Assembly (NCBI GenBank): GCA_030280995.1
Contig: JASXTE010000016.1
Coordinates: forward strand, 22,129,501 to 22,193,500
Reading direction: 5' to 3'
Source: Hemileia vastatrix
Lineage: Eukaryota > Basidiomycota > Pucciniomycetes > Pucciniales > Zaghouaniaceae
DNA length: 64,000 bases
The notes below the pieces were generated by a model that had not been told where the DNA came from, made no database searches, and saw only the letters and a program-made list of their open reading frames with translations. This document shows, piece after piece, positions 10,203 through 21,600 of this stretch. Positions within the stretch are counted from its first letter, which is position 1; every line of letters starts with the position of its first letter. Both the position numbers and the translations under genes were made by a program.

Positions 10203-11444
10203 TGTAGACTGTTCTAAAGTACTAAGCAGTAGACACAATTCAAGATGGGTTGGTTCTCCTTTTCAATTTCTAAAAAGAAGCTCCTGCCACTCTTATTTAC
10301 AAAGACAGCGCAATAATGTGTAACACTAATATTTGATTAGAAAGTTTAAAAGATGAGAGATGAGTCTTAGAGATCAGGAAAACAAGTATTACTATCTGGA
10401 TATTTCTATTCTTAATAAGCGCTAATATCCACAGCTACTCCCTCTTGAAGCGCTCTCTTTGAATATGCCTTATTATAGCAATAAAATAACTCTAATAATA
10501 GCTACTCCCACTAAATCTATATATTCTCTCTATGTTGTGCTCTTTCACTATACTATATGAAATACACACACAGACGCATGAATGGTAAAAGACTCATAAA
10601 TATCTTTAATTAGCTATTCTATTTTACTTATATATATATTTCTCTTATCTCTATCTATATATATATTTCTCTCTTTCTCTTTCGAATAGTCCTCCCTTTT
10701 ATATTTTTCCAATACTCAAGACACAGTTTGCTAGTGGATCTTCAGTGCTGGCTCTAGCGCCATATTTGTCAAACAATAGCTAATTTATTAGTAACTACGT
10801 ACACCGCTTGTAACAACTACGGCGCCTAAAACATACCCTATGATTACTAACGCTAGTATTAACTTGTTTCACTCATACTCCACATATGCATTTTTTTTTG
10901 ACTCTACCTTTGTTGTTGTTTTTTTTGTTTCAGCGCTATTTTCAGTTTTGACCTACTCTAACGCTGATCCTAGCCGCCTTGACTCTTGGGTAGTTTTGCG
11001 ATCAAGTCCCCACTCTCCTTTCTTTAATACTAGATTCATAGCTTTGACAATTCTCTTAACTAGTTAGCCTTCCTTATTACCTGTTTCAGTAAGTTACCTG
11101 ACTAGCCGCAGTACAGTATACTATGCACTTGAATCTTCCTCAAGTCATATCTCTTTTCTTTAATGTGTAACACATAATTATTGGAAAGTCCAAATCCATA
11201 TTGTTTAGCGCTTTACGGTCCTAAATCAATAACACACAATTCTCCATTGTGCGGCACATCTTTCTACAAAATCCGAGCGCACAGACCCTTAATCCTTTTC
11301 TGCGCTTCCATTTTCTTTGTTCTTTGAAACACGCAAATACATATTATATTTTAGCACTTCCTACTGCGCTAACTTCCTTTGTTCTTCCTGGACTACGCGC
11401 CCTGATTGGTCTAAAATTATGCTACCTGTGAGGCGCGTACCACA
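10203..11444 (-). repeat. 3' LTR of the 33-kb Gypsy element (1242 bp)
   Basis: On the plus strand it runs from TGTAGACTGTTC to GCGTACCACA and is near-identical to 41973-43213 throughout. Because the element reads leftwards, this copy is the 3' LTR: the polypurine tract abuts its right end. It contains CT-rich microsatellites (10620-10690) and TATA-like ATATAT runs. Differences between the copies are scattered single bases, many C/T or A/G. Confidence 0.92.
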
Positions 11445-11457
11445 TCCTCCCTCTACT
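11445..11457 (-). promoter_or_regulatory. Polypurine tract of the 33-kb element
   Basis: Minus strand AGTAGAGGGAGGA directly before TGTGGTACG, the start of the 3' LTR. The gag-only element nested in the same retrotransposon has an almost identical tract (36247-36256), which supports both calls. Confidence 0.8.
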
Positions 11458-11478
11458 TGCGACTGTCCCCAGGAGCCC

Positions 11479-11486
11479 ATAAATAC
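11479..11486 (+). promoter_or_regulatory. Candidate TATA box for the antisense gene
   Basis: CATAAATA sits 35 bp downstream of the LTR edge on the plus strand and about 80 bp before ATG 11563. It would start transcription antisense to the retrotransposon. Inference from position only. Confidence 0.3.
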
Positions 11487-11562
11487 CTGCGTCTCACAGC
11501 ATTTTCTTCCTCCATCTTCTGTCTTCTTCTCTTTTTATTTTTCATCCTTTTTTTTTCTTATA

Positions 11563-12598
11563 ATGAATACTAGAAGTACCAATCCTACCACTGAAACTAC
11601 CGCCAACGTCGTGGATGCAATTCAACAGTTTGTGCGCACTCAGCCCCCTGCTGCTTCACAAACAACGCCCGTAACTACACTGATGGGTGGGACAAGATGC
11701 ACCCGCTGCATCGAAAATGGTGTAACTCCTTGTCATTTCTCAAAATCCCGTCGTGGCAATAATTTCTTCACTTTCCTTCCTTGTTGTTACTAACCTTTCT
11801 TTTCTTTCCCTTTTTTTTGCTTTAGTCATGTGATTACTGCAAGACTCGCAGAAAGAAGTGTAGTTACAATGGGCCACCCACCGTTGCACTCATGGACCCT
11901 AACACCTCCACTACTAACATGATGAGTCAAATGACCATCAAGCGCCCGGCACCTGCTCCTGTTACCCCACCTGGTAAAAAACGAACCAAGGTTGGTTACC
12001 GCGAACCTACACCCAGTAGCATTGCTTCTGTCCCAAGATCTCTCTTTTCAGAGGAGAGTACTGTAAGTCTTCTTTTACTACTTCTTCCTTTCTTAATCCT
12101 AACATTTCCTTCTTCTTCTTTTTTTTTTTTTTTTATCAGAATGCGCCAGGCACACCTTATGCTGAAATGCCTCCACCACCAAACGTTCCTCTATTCCTTC
12201 CAGCCTTAGAAGAAGATCCCGTCTGGGATACCGCTCCTATTCCGGAGTGTACTCCTCGTACACCCACCCCTGACTGAAAAGTTATGCAGCCGGTCTTCAA
12301 TATGATCATCCCAGACAAATGGCCCATCGAAACTACTCTGGTCACCGATGATGAAGAGCCCGTCACGGCTCAAAACTGGGAATTCGCAGAGCACGTTGCC
12401 TGCACACCATACAATGCAACCATGCATTGTTTGAACAATATGATAGTTGCCGTCGAAAAATTTCTCAAGGCGGTCCCGGTCTATACTCCCGCCGAGTATG
12501 ACAAAAGAAAACAGCTAGTCACCACCTTGCAGCAAAACATGCAAGAGGCTGTCTACAAATGGGCTTTCTGCGTTCCAATCTTTGAGGACGCAGAGTAA
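11563..12598 (+). pseudogene. Antisense Zn2Cys6-like protein gene 1 inside the Gypsy element
   Basis: ATG 11563 (MNTRSTNP). The first exon carries CTRCIENGVTPC, and after a pyrimidine-rich intron ending TTTGCTTTAG (11825) comes CDYCKTRRKKC. Together they give C-x2-C-x7-C ... C-x2-C-x6-C, the spacing of fungal Zn(II)2Cys6 DNA-binding domains. The donor of this intron is not clear and may be mutated. A second intron, 12063-12139 (GTAAGT...TTTATCAG), is clean and in phase. A proline-rich segment and a C-terminal domain (MIIPDKWPIE...YKWAFCVPIFEDAE) follow. A TGA at 12275-12277 interrupts the frame, where TGG to TGA is the simplest origin. It lies between integrase and 3' LTR, antisense to the element. 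Role unknown; a transcription-factor-like function is inferred from the cysteine pattern alone. Confidence 0.7.
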
Positions 12599-12982
12599 TA
12601 ATAAAAAAACTTCCTTGTATATAGTACCTGTAAATTGTATATTATCTTGTAAAAAAAAAAAAACTGTAATATTATTATTTTATTTTCCCTTAATTTTCCT
12701 GTGAAAATTCTACAACTGCGAGATGAGTTGCCTTCAGAAATTATCATCCTTTTTCTAAGCAGCACCCTTCTACTAAATGCTTGAGATCATTGCTACTTTC
12801 TATAGCAGCAAATACTTCCCCTGCGTCGAAGATGCATGCGCTCTCTTGTAATCTTCAGATCTTTGCAATAAATGACTTTCCCTTGACTGCGACAGATTTG
12901 CCTTTCCTTGGGTCCTTCATTATGACAAATTTTTTTCCCTATCTTCTTAGAAACCATCCGGCGCACTGGTGACTTCTCTACA
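12599..12982 (+). other. Spacer between the two antisense genes
   Basis: AT-rich 3' untranslated-like sequence with A/T runs near 12650, then a possible promoter for gene 2. No other feature seen. Confidence 0.5.
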
Positions 12983-14729
12983 ATGCCATGTTATCTTATA
13001 AATAACCCTTCTAATAACCTAGATCTCTTTCATCCAAATATTATGAATCAATATCGTACCATCCCAAAAGATCAAGTGTGCTTGTTTTGTAAACGCTGCA
13101 ACTTCCATTGTACATTTTCTAAACCTCGGGGGTATGCCTCTTTTAGACCTGCCTGTGACAATTGCTTTAGATACCGCAAAACTTGCAACATCTCTTTAAA
13201 CCAGAATACTCCTCTGCCTGCTGGTTATATCCGCTTTCCACCTAGCTCTACTAGTAGTGCTCCCATAGCTACAACCACTAGTCCCACTATTTCCACTAAT
13301 AATAATGTTTCTTATGAATCTCCATTGCTTCCTAGTTTTCCCAGACGCAAAATACCTATTCAGCCTAGCGCTACACCTTCTTCCACTCCAAGCTCTAATG
13401 CTTCTATGCGCTCAGGCTCCACTGCAGCTGCTCCTGATGCCGTTACCATTACTTCGCCATCAGCGCGCCCGCAAAACTTATTAGAAAGTAAGTATCCTTT
13501 ATTATACTTATGCTTCCTTTACCTGCTGACTCTTTTTCAGGCTTCAATGAATCCATCTCCCTGGGATGGGTTCCTATTCCTTTACCCTTTGTCCATTCCA
13601 TGCGAATGTTTTCCAGACTTTGTCTTATATATGACGCTATGTCTCTATCCTACTCTAACGCACCAGCTTTTTCTGAAGCTGAACTTGAAGCTTGCTATAC
13701 CCATATAGAAATGATAGGTCAGCTCACCACGCAATATGGGGGGCGGACTTGCTAGCAAGTCCGCAACCTTGAACCCTAATTCATATCTTTTTGAGCACAC
13801 ATTGAGGAAGTGATGAAACCATCATGAAGAAGTATTGAATTTACTTTGAACACACCTTGAAGCTCATGTGAACACAAATGGGGCTACAAGGGCTGGAAAG
13901 GCTGGAGAGAGGGGTGAGGAAGGGTGTATGGGGTAGCGAAAAGGTTGGGAAAGAGTTGGAAGGGAAGATTAAGGGTTCCGAGGCATTTTAAATGAAGAAA
14001 AGGGTCTGGGAGAGGTTGAGAGGGGTGAAATGGGGATCAAAAGAGGATGGCATACAATGGGGCTGGGAGGATAGCGAAAGGCATGGGAAGGGAAGACAAG
14101 CATGTGTTGATAGAATTGAAAGGGATGGAGATTGGTGCAAACAGAGTGTGAAAATAGGAGGATGAACTCTGTTCTTCGGGCGAAGAACAGAGTTCACTTC
14201 CATAAAATATTAGCTGAAACATAGTTTTCAATTCTGTAAAAACAGTTGTAAGTAATAGAAAAAGTCACTGATTTTTTTCATATGTAATCTGAAATTTTTT
14301 AATAAAATTATTGTATTTAAGAATTGCAATATTGTCAATCAATTTTTATTGATCAAATTAATTTAATAAAGTATTATTTTATTAAGCTGTTTCAAAAAAT
14401 ACTTTGCATTGAGTAGACTCATGGAATGATTTTTTCTGGCTTCCATTCAGTTATCCTCACACTTTCACTATGTTTTCAATATAGATCCATTGTTATTTGT
14501 GTGATACTTCAAGTGAAAGTTCAGTATTACTTCAGTCTGAGTTCCATCTGATTTCCATCTGACTTCAAGTTGCGGACTTGCTAGCAAGTCCTCCCCCTAT
14601 ATTGCGTGGTGGCTAATGAACAAAATCAGCTCATCAACTATTCTTGGATTCCCTGCCGATCCCCGTCACTTCGTCATGCCTGAAGAGTGGAAAGGATATC
14701 CTATTAGCTTTCACTCTGATACTGAATAG
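12983..14729 (+). pseudogene. Antisense Zn2Cys6-like protein gene 2, split by a transposon
   Basis: Start ATG 12983 (MPCYLINN); ATG 13043 (MNQYRTIP) is an alternative nearer the motif. The cysteine cluster reads CLFCKRCNFHC then CDNCFRYRKTC, i.e. C-x2-C-x6-C, a linker of about 14, C-x2-C-x6-C, as in gene 1. A Ser/Thr/Pro-rich linker follows. A 53-nt intron at 13488-13540 (GTAAGT...TTTTTCAG) is in phase. The 887-bp element at 13725-14611 interrupts the last exon. Removing it plus one GCT copy joins HIEMIGQ to LMNKISSS and the frame runs to TAG 14727. Apart from the insertion no stop is seen. Genes 1 and 2 look like tandem paralogues. Confidence 0.72.
13725..14611. mobile_element. 887-bp CACCA-ended non-autonomous DNA transposon (CACTA-like)
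   Basis: Long terminal inverted repeats begin CACCACGCAATATRGGGGG and continue through a self-palindromic GGACTTGCTAGCAAGTCC to GCAACTTGAA. The 3-bp target duplication is GCT (13722-13724 and 14612-14614). The CAC start and 3-bp duplication fit the CACTA/CMC superfamily. The interior has G/A-rich and low-complexity sequence and no credible ORF. The subterminal word TTGCTAG is shared with the 12-kb element at 17026-29044, suggesting related transposition machinery. Confidence 0.85.
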
Positions 14730-14942
14730 CCCACTAGCGCTTTTCCTTATGAGCCTCCTCTGTCCATTCTCCCTGTACATAGTCTTTGTATATTTTTCAT
14801 GCTATGCCTTCACATAATCTTTTTAGACATGGCACTATTTTACTACACCTGTCTTCCATACTTTTAGAGCGCCTAACTTTGCTCCCTCTACTTTCTTTAA
14901 AAGACTGTAAACCCAAAAAAAATCATAAATAAACCTTCATAT

Positions 14943-16077
14943 TGTTATGGTAAGGTAAACTCTTACAGTCGCCTTGCTGTAAGCAGAATCCGGAGGAGAT
15001 ATGTGGATTTAGCTGAAAACCCTGTCCTTCCAATAAAATAACAAAATGGGAATTCTAAATCACTAAGCTAACCAGTCTACTTGGATCTGTTTGATAAAAA
15101 TAATGAAACTCTAAAATATTTAACGCTTATTGAGATTTAATGAAAGTGGCTGTTGAGAAAAGAAATACTGATAATAACAATTAAGGTGTACCAGCGAAAG
15201 ATATGTAAAGATTGACTTTTATGTTTTTATAATAATTTGAATTTTTATGAGACAGCAATAATCAAGTCCCAGCGATGAAGACCTTTCTAAAGATACCCTG
15301 TATGAAGTGTGATTTAAATTATTGAGTAGTATTTCTAAAATGTTATATATAAAATTTAAAGTTATAAGGGTATTACAAATTTATTTAATTTGTTGAGTAA
15401 TAAAAAATAAGACCATGGTGGTTAATGATTAAGCTGTATGTTCTTTCCCCCCTCTCAATTTCGAGTTTGAGAGGTGCTTAAGTATTCCTAGTCACGTGCC
15501 TAAGTTTTCCCCTCCAGTGCTCTCCCAGAGTCAATCCGGAGCCCGTACGGAGTCCGTACGGAGTCCGTCCGGACTTCCGGACTCAATTAGAACCTTAAAA
15601 ACTATAATAAAAAATCTAGAAAAATTACACATGATAGATCTACTTCCCCTTTATATTCCAAACTAATTTTCGTAGTTTGCGCAGCTCTAATTACCCCGTG
15701 GAAATTCATCGAGTTAAGTAATTTCTGAAAACGTAAATATTTCTATAAAACTTTAAAATTCATTTAAAAATATAAGAAAAATAGTAAAAATTCTGGGAAA
15801 ATTTCCCAAGGTTCTTGAGTGACGCGAATTGATACTTATAAATTTTTCAGACCGTAAAAATAAGTTTTCTCCGTAAAATAAATTGTTTTGTGTAGGCATT
15901 CGCTCGTGACCAATTTCTTCATATTTAAAACTCAAATAAATTAAAAAAAACCCTTTTATATAAAAATAATAACACCAATCTTGCATGCCGTAATAACTCC
16001 ATTTACCTAATTAGGTGCCATACTAAACTTTAGGCTACCACATCGTAAAACTTTGCCGCCTTTACTGCAATACAGCA
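14943..16077 (+). mobile_element. Possible solo LTR (about 1.1 kb)
   Basis: The left end TGTTATGGTAAGG, followed by ACAGTCGCCTTGCTG and GCAGAATC, closely matches the 5' end of the well-bounded solo LTR at 31192-32760. A candidate right end ...ACAGCA is followed by ATAT, and ATAT also precedes the left end, but that is weak evidence in AT-rich DNA. The interior contains a compact CpG-rich palindromic stretch at 15535-15583. The left border is convincing and the right border is not. Confidence 0.4.
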
Positions 16078-16119
16078 ATATACCATGTAAAATAAGAATT
16101 GAAGTGTAGAGCGCCTCAT

Positions 16120-16305
16120 CTATAAATTGTTATTCCACTCCTGGTTAGTTAACTCATTAGCTAAATTCTCAGCGTCTTTTGCGCTTACATGATACACATC
16201 TCCTTTAATCCAATTACCTATTTTGTCATGTCCCCTCGAACGATGAAGATATAAGATTTCATTTTCCTCTGCACCCTCATCTAAGCGCTTGTGCCAGTTG
16301 CCTGT
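16120..16305 (-). pseudogene. Short coding-like segment after integrase
   Basis: A minus-strand frame without stops for 61 codons (TGNWHKRLDEGAEENEI, then GHDKIGNWIKGDVYHV, then ANELTNQEWNNNL) ends at TAG 16120. Its composition is protein-like, unlike the flanks, and the frame just upstream is closed by a TGA that a CGA codon could give. It may be the remains of a C-terminal extension of pol or a separate exon. I do not recognise it. Confidence 0.3.
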
Positions 16306-16436
16306 TCAGCCATAGTCCGCCTAACTTCCATTTAGTGCCCTCTATCCATCACAACTGTTTCAAAAAGCCTCCTGTGAGTCCTCTTAGAAAAATAAAACTT
16401 AACATAACTTGTTAGTTTAACCTCTTCCCAGAGGTA

Positions 16437-17022
16437 TTATTCTGGTAGTTTTTCCTCATTCCGGAGGTTATCTTGTATCACTGGAACACCCCGTGGGTAG
16501 AATCTTTTGATCTGATCTGCAGCCACATGTCGCTTCCACTCAGTACCATCCAATTCCTCCAGTAAATAAGACCCTCCAGTTATCTGCTTTCTTATACTAT
16601 ATAGATCATTCCATCTGTCAGAAAACATCTTGCCCCATTGGCTTTCTCAACTTCTATTATAAACCAAAACCAAATCTCCTGAATTCAATGGCTTCCTTAA
16701 CCTATGCGCTAAAGGCTCATCCCAATATTTAACTGACTTGTCATGGATCTGCATCATTCTTTCATACGCCTTCTCCACAAACTTGTCTTTCCTTTCAAGC
16801 TGCGCTACCCTCGCTAGAATTAAATCTTCAGTCGAGCACACTTGATCCCAGTCACATCCTAGAAATGATCCAGCCTCCAGATCAATAGGTAATACCGCCA
16901 TTTGACCAAACATCAGTTCATACAGTGAAAACCCTGTTGTCCTTTTAACTGAAATCCTGTCCGCAAACAAAACTAATGGCAAATGGTTCTTCCATTTTGC
17001 CCCATTATTTCCACATAGTTTA
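16437..17022 (-). pseudogene. Integrase C-terminal part of the 33-kb element
   Basis: Reads KLCGNNGAKWKNHLPLVLF, ADRISVKRTTGFSLYELMFG (the conserved post-core motif of Gypsy integrases), then SGDLVLVYNRS, a TGA at 16647, and FSDRWNDLYSIRK, SYLLEELDGTEWKRHVA to TAA 16437. It continues the integrase that breaks off at 29045. The 12-kb element separates the two halves, and removing it with one ACT copy joins KDALV to KLCGNN in frame. Confidence 0.85.
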
Positions 17023-17599
17023 ACTCACCACGGGAAATCTATGGGTGAATTGCTAGCAATCGCCTCTCTTGAAATTTAGAGTGTCCCTTAAACATGCCAG
17101 GTTTATGAATACTTTATAAACATAAGTAAATTAGAGTTAGATTTACATTTATTCTCAGATTGATTATAGACAGAATATCAACTGATTCCAAATTATGCAC
17201 AAGTTGATCCTCCAGAACTTGATTTTGGTCCTCTGATGAGCACAAATTGAGCACAAATTGATCTAACCTAAGCTTATGCATATATAATAATTCAGGATAC
17301 TTGCTCTATTAAATTTGATAATAAAATAAAATATTGATGAATTTATATAAAAAAAATTATTATGTAAGATATTAAATTATAAATTTAGGCATCATAGGAG
17401 GGCACTTAATAGAACTTAATTATACTATGTGACACCTTAATACTGTATCACGCAGTTTGAAACATTTAAAACAAAATGAGTCATGATGGGCAATGAAATT
17501 GCTTGGACAGACACTTTCAAAATCAATACTGACCATAATACACAAGTATGAAACCTTGGCATCTATCCAATAAAAGATTTTCCTTCTGATAAATGGATT

Positions 17600-18600
17600 T
17601 TTCTCAGTTACTCCCTGCTAAAAAGTGTCCTTCTGAGGTTTGTCTGACCTTCAGGGGGGTAATTTGGCCACATCTCACTACTTCTATTTCTATGATTGAC
17701 CAAAACATCATCCTCATTCCCATCTAAAGAGTTGATCTCATCTGACTGTGGCTGATCAAAGGGGTCCACCACAAGTTTAGCCAAAATTTTTGTGAACACT
17801 TTTTTGATGGATAGTGACTAACTGGTGCTTTCCGAAATTGTCCACCTCAAGTTAGGATAAACTTCAGGAGGATAAATTTATTATAAATACCAAATTAACT
17901 GAAGAATACTTTTGCCATAGCTACTCTGCATCATAAATGTGTCCAACTGAGGTTTAGCCATAATTCAGGTAGACACTTTTGGATAGGCACAGTCTGATGG
18001 GTTTAATATCTATATATGGCAATAAGTATCAGTTTTTTATCAACATGGAACTAGAATTAATTTAATATGACCAAAGTGTCCACCTGAAGTTTGGCCAAAA
18101 TACAGGTGGAAATTTTTATGAGGATTACTTGATGAAATGAAGAAGACTTGCAATTATTTTCCATCATAAAATTTTCAAACTTAAGTTTATCAAAAATTGT
18201 GGTGACACTTTTTCCAGATCCAGTCATATGGGATCAACTCTCTATATGGCAATGAGAATCAATTTTTAGTCAATAATGGCATTAGAAGTAATTTTATATG
18301 GAAAAACTTTCAACCTGATTTTTGGCCAAAAATAAGTTGGAAATGTTTAGGAGGAATACTAGATTAACTAAAGAAGACTTGCACCCTACTAATGTCCATC
18401 ATAAAAGTGTCCACCAGAAGAATTCTCAAACTTGTGGTTGACACCTTTGGCCTGGTCCAGCCATATGGGATCAATTCTGCATATGGAAATGAGGATTTAA
18501 TTTGGTCAATCATGGTACTAGAAGTAATTTGATATAGATAAAGTGTCCAACTAAATATTGGAAAAAAATCAGTTGAAAAATTCATTTAGTTTTTCAAAAA
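17600..18600. repeat. Subterminal group of degenerate palindromes
   Basis: Sites of the form GTGTCC-(AGCACAAG, ACCACAAG or ACCTGAAG)-TTTGGCC and its complement occur near 17620, 17765, 17836, 17937, 18074, 18173, 18309, 18403 and 18543, about 70-145 bp apart. The clearest is at 18074-18112 (GTCCACCTGAAGTTTGGCC followed by ACAGGTGGA). The spacing resembles the array at 51.1-53.0 kb and differs from the 608-bp satellite that follows. Confidence 0.6.
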
Positions 18601-21600
18601 ATCAAATTAAGTCAAATTTTATTCCTGATGATGCCCATTTTATCCAACACCTCTTCTGAGCCTTGAAAGTAGGCACTTAGCTTGAATTTTGAATTTCATA
18701 TAAAATCCCTATTATTCAACCTATTTCTTTTTATCCCTTTTTTTCTTTTATATATCAATTAATTTTATGTAAAACAAATCATTTTCATAATTTTTTACCT
18801 GTATTTAATAAAATTATTAAAGGTTCAACATCACCCTGTAAGCATTTGGCACATGTTTTTTTGCTATACTAATAAAAATAATAATATACTGGTAACAAAA
18901 AATTGATCAAATGATAAAATATTAATAAAACAGAAAGATCAAATACCAGTGGATATATTTTAAAAAAATACCAGTTGCACTGAAGAAGAGCTGCACCCTA
19001 GATACTCACCATCAAAAAAGTGTTCAGCACAAGTTTGGCCAAACTTGTGCTGGACACTTTTGGTCAGTTGCAGTCATATGAGATCAATTGTTGCTATGGC
19101 AATGAAAAAATATTTTTGGATAAAAAACTTCACTAGAAGTAGTTTTACATAGCCAAATTTTCTACCTAGATTTCATCCAAACAACAGGTACACAATTTTT
19201 TATCTTTGAAAAAAAGTCAATTTAGTACAATTTATCCCTGATGGCTCTCATTTGCTTCAAAACCTCTACTGGCCTTTGATAGTAGGAATATTAATTGGAT
19301 TTATTTTTTCATATTTGATCCCTTTAACTTAATTTTTTATTCCTAATATTGCTTTTGGATACCAATTAATAATTTTTAAAATATACTATTTTCATATTTT
19401 TATACATTTATTTAATAATATTATAAATGGCATAACATCACCTGGTATGCATTTGGCACATGAGTTTTTTCTATACTTATAAAATTAATAATATAATGGC
19501 GAACAAAAATTAACCAAATGATATTAATGAGTGAGGAACAAATATAAAATACCAGTAGACATGTTTGTAAGAAATACTAGATGAACTGAAGAAAAATTCT
19601 ACCCTAGCTACACTCCATCATAAAATTGTCCAGCACAAGTTTGGCCGAACTTGTGCTGGACACTTATGGTCAGGTGCAGTCAGATGGGAGCAATTCTCTC
19701 TATGGAAATGAAGATAAATTTTTTATATAAAATTACACTAGAAGTGTCAGGCTAAGGTCAAGTACAAGGACTTGAACTAGCTTGAATGGTCAGTTGTCTA
19801 GAAGAGTTTAATGTTCCTATATGAATACTGTAGTTTTAATCCACTAAGTTGTAAAATATAATCAAATATAAAGGTCTCAGTTTTAATAATTCTCACTATT
19901 CTTATATATGGCTTACAATCTTTGTAGTTGGTAGAAAAATAGATTATATAATTCAGATACTATTCAAAAGTCTTATAAAAGTACTAATTGATATGTATTG
20001 TAATTTATTTGGTTATATTGGTTAAATTGTAATGATAAAGAATGAAGAAACACAACCCAAAAACCTCCTCCTTTTATACACACTGAGTTCCCCAATGATT
20101 CCCTTGATGTACCACCCAATACACAGTTAATAAGGCCTCTAAACAACTAATAGACATGCCCATCAACATTCCCAGTAGCCCATGACATAATTAGAAGAGT
20201 AACAACCGCCAAAATCCTGTAATAATAAGGGAAATCCATCAAAATTAAAGAAAAAGAAAAAAAGAGAGTATATGCGTATAAAACAATAATATTAAAGACT
20301 AAAGGAGACTTTTTAAGGTTAATAATAGCTTAATAATAAGGGGGATTTACTGTAGAAATAATGGGGCTAATCCTGACATTATACTACGTGAAATTCCCAT
20401 TCAAAAATAACCAAAATTGACTGAGAAACCACCCAAAAACTTAAAAAAGAGCGTGAGATGTGGGGTAACTACATGCAGTTCTTGGCAGGCGCTTGCACGG
20501 GTAAATCCTTGACCAAAATTAGGCGAATTTAAGCTTGGTGATGAAATAAAGTGCCAAGAGTGAGGTTATTAATGAAATTAGTGCATATAAACAAGGTCAA
20601 TGCATTATTAATTAAGCTAGGACACTAAATAAGTGCCTGTCGCCTATTTTAGTGTGTTTCCCCACAGTGGGCGTAGAATGTGTGGTAATTATAGTGTGAA
20701 AAAGCTAACTTTGCTAAAAATGAAGCTATTCACACGGGAAAAAAGCAGGCAGTATGTGGCCAGTACACAGAAGCCATTTCTGGCATAAAAAACACCAAAT
20801 TTGAAAAGTGTTATTTTTATGCATTTAAATAGCCAAATCAATAGTTCTAAATGAGCCCAATTGATCTGTCAAAGCGCAATTTTGATATTCTCAATTTTAT
20901 AGCGCATATAGTCAACTTTTAAGTGAAATAAAGCGCATTTCTTGTTTTTTGCATAAAACAATGAATATAACAGCTTTAAGTGTACTTAAAAATTATGTAG
21001 CCTTATACTTAAGGTTCTTAAAATTACCCCAACATATTCCCACTTAATATTAAGTACATAAGACCTATAAAAGGTGGATATATGCATGTATATAAGGTGT
21101 CATAATGGCATTTTTTTGTGTATTATCATAATTTTACTTATGTATACTATTTGTGTACTCTTATTTATTATTCCCATGTATAGTTCATGTGTTTAACATA
21201 ACTTATAATTACTTTTTACTCAGTCCTGGAGATATACAGGCTGACAAGAAGTAGTTTGATATGGCAAATTTTCATGCTGAAGTTTTGGTAAAGCTCAAGT
21301 GGATTTTTTTTTTATTTTTACAAAAAAGAAAATTTAGTGCAAGTTTAGCCCTGATTGTGCTAATTTAATTCAACATCTCTTTTTTCTGTTTATGGCAGGA
21401 ATTTAACTTGGATTTTAATTTTCATCTTTGATTTCTTTGATTTTCCTTTATTCCTCTCATATTGCTTTTGGATAGAAGTTTATTTTTTGTAAAATAAATC
21501 ATTTTCATATTTTTTTTACCTTTATTTAATAATATTATAAAAGGTGTAACATCACCAAATATTAATTTGGCACACAATTTTTTGCTATACTGATAATATT

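Noticed and set aside
10840..11431. ORFs inside the left LTR, with counterparts at 42589-43297
   Set aside because: LTR sequence; present in both copies with changing frames and no motif.
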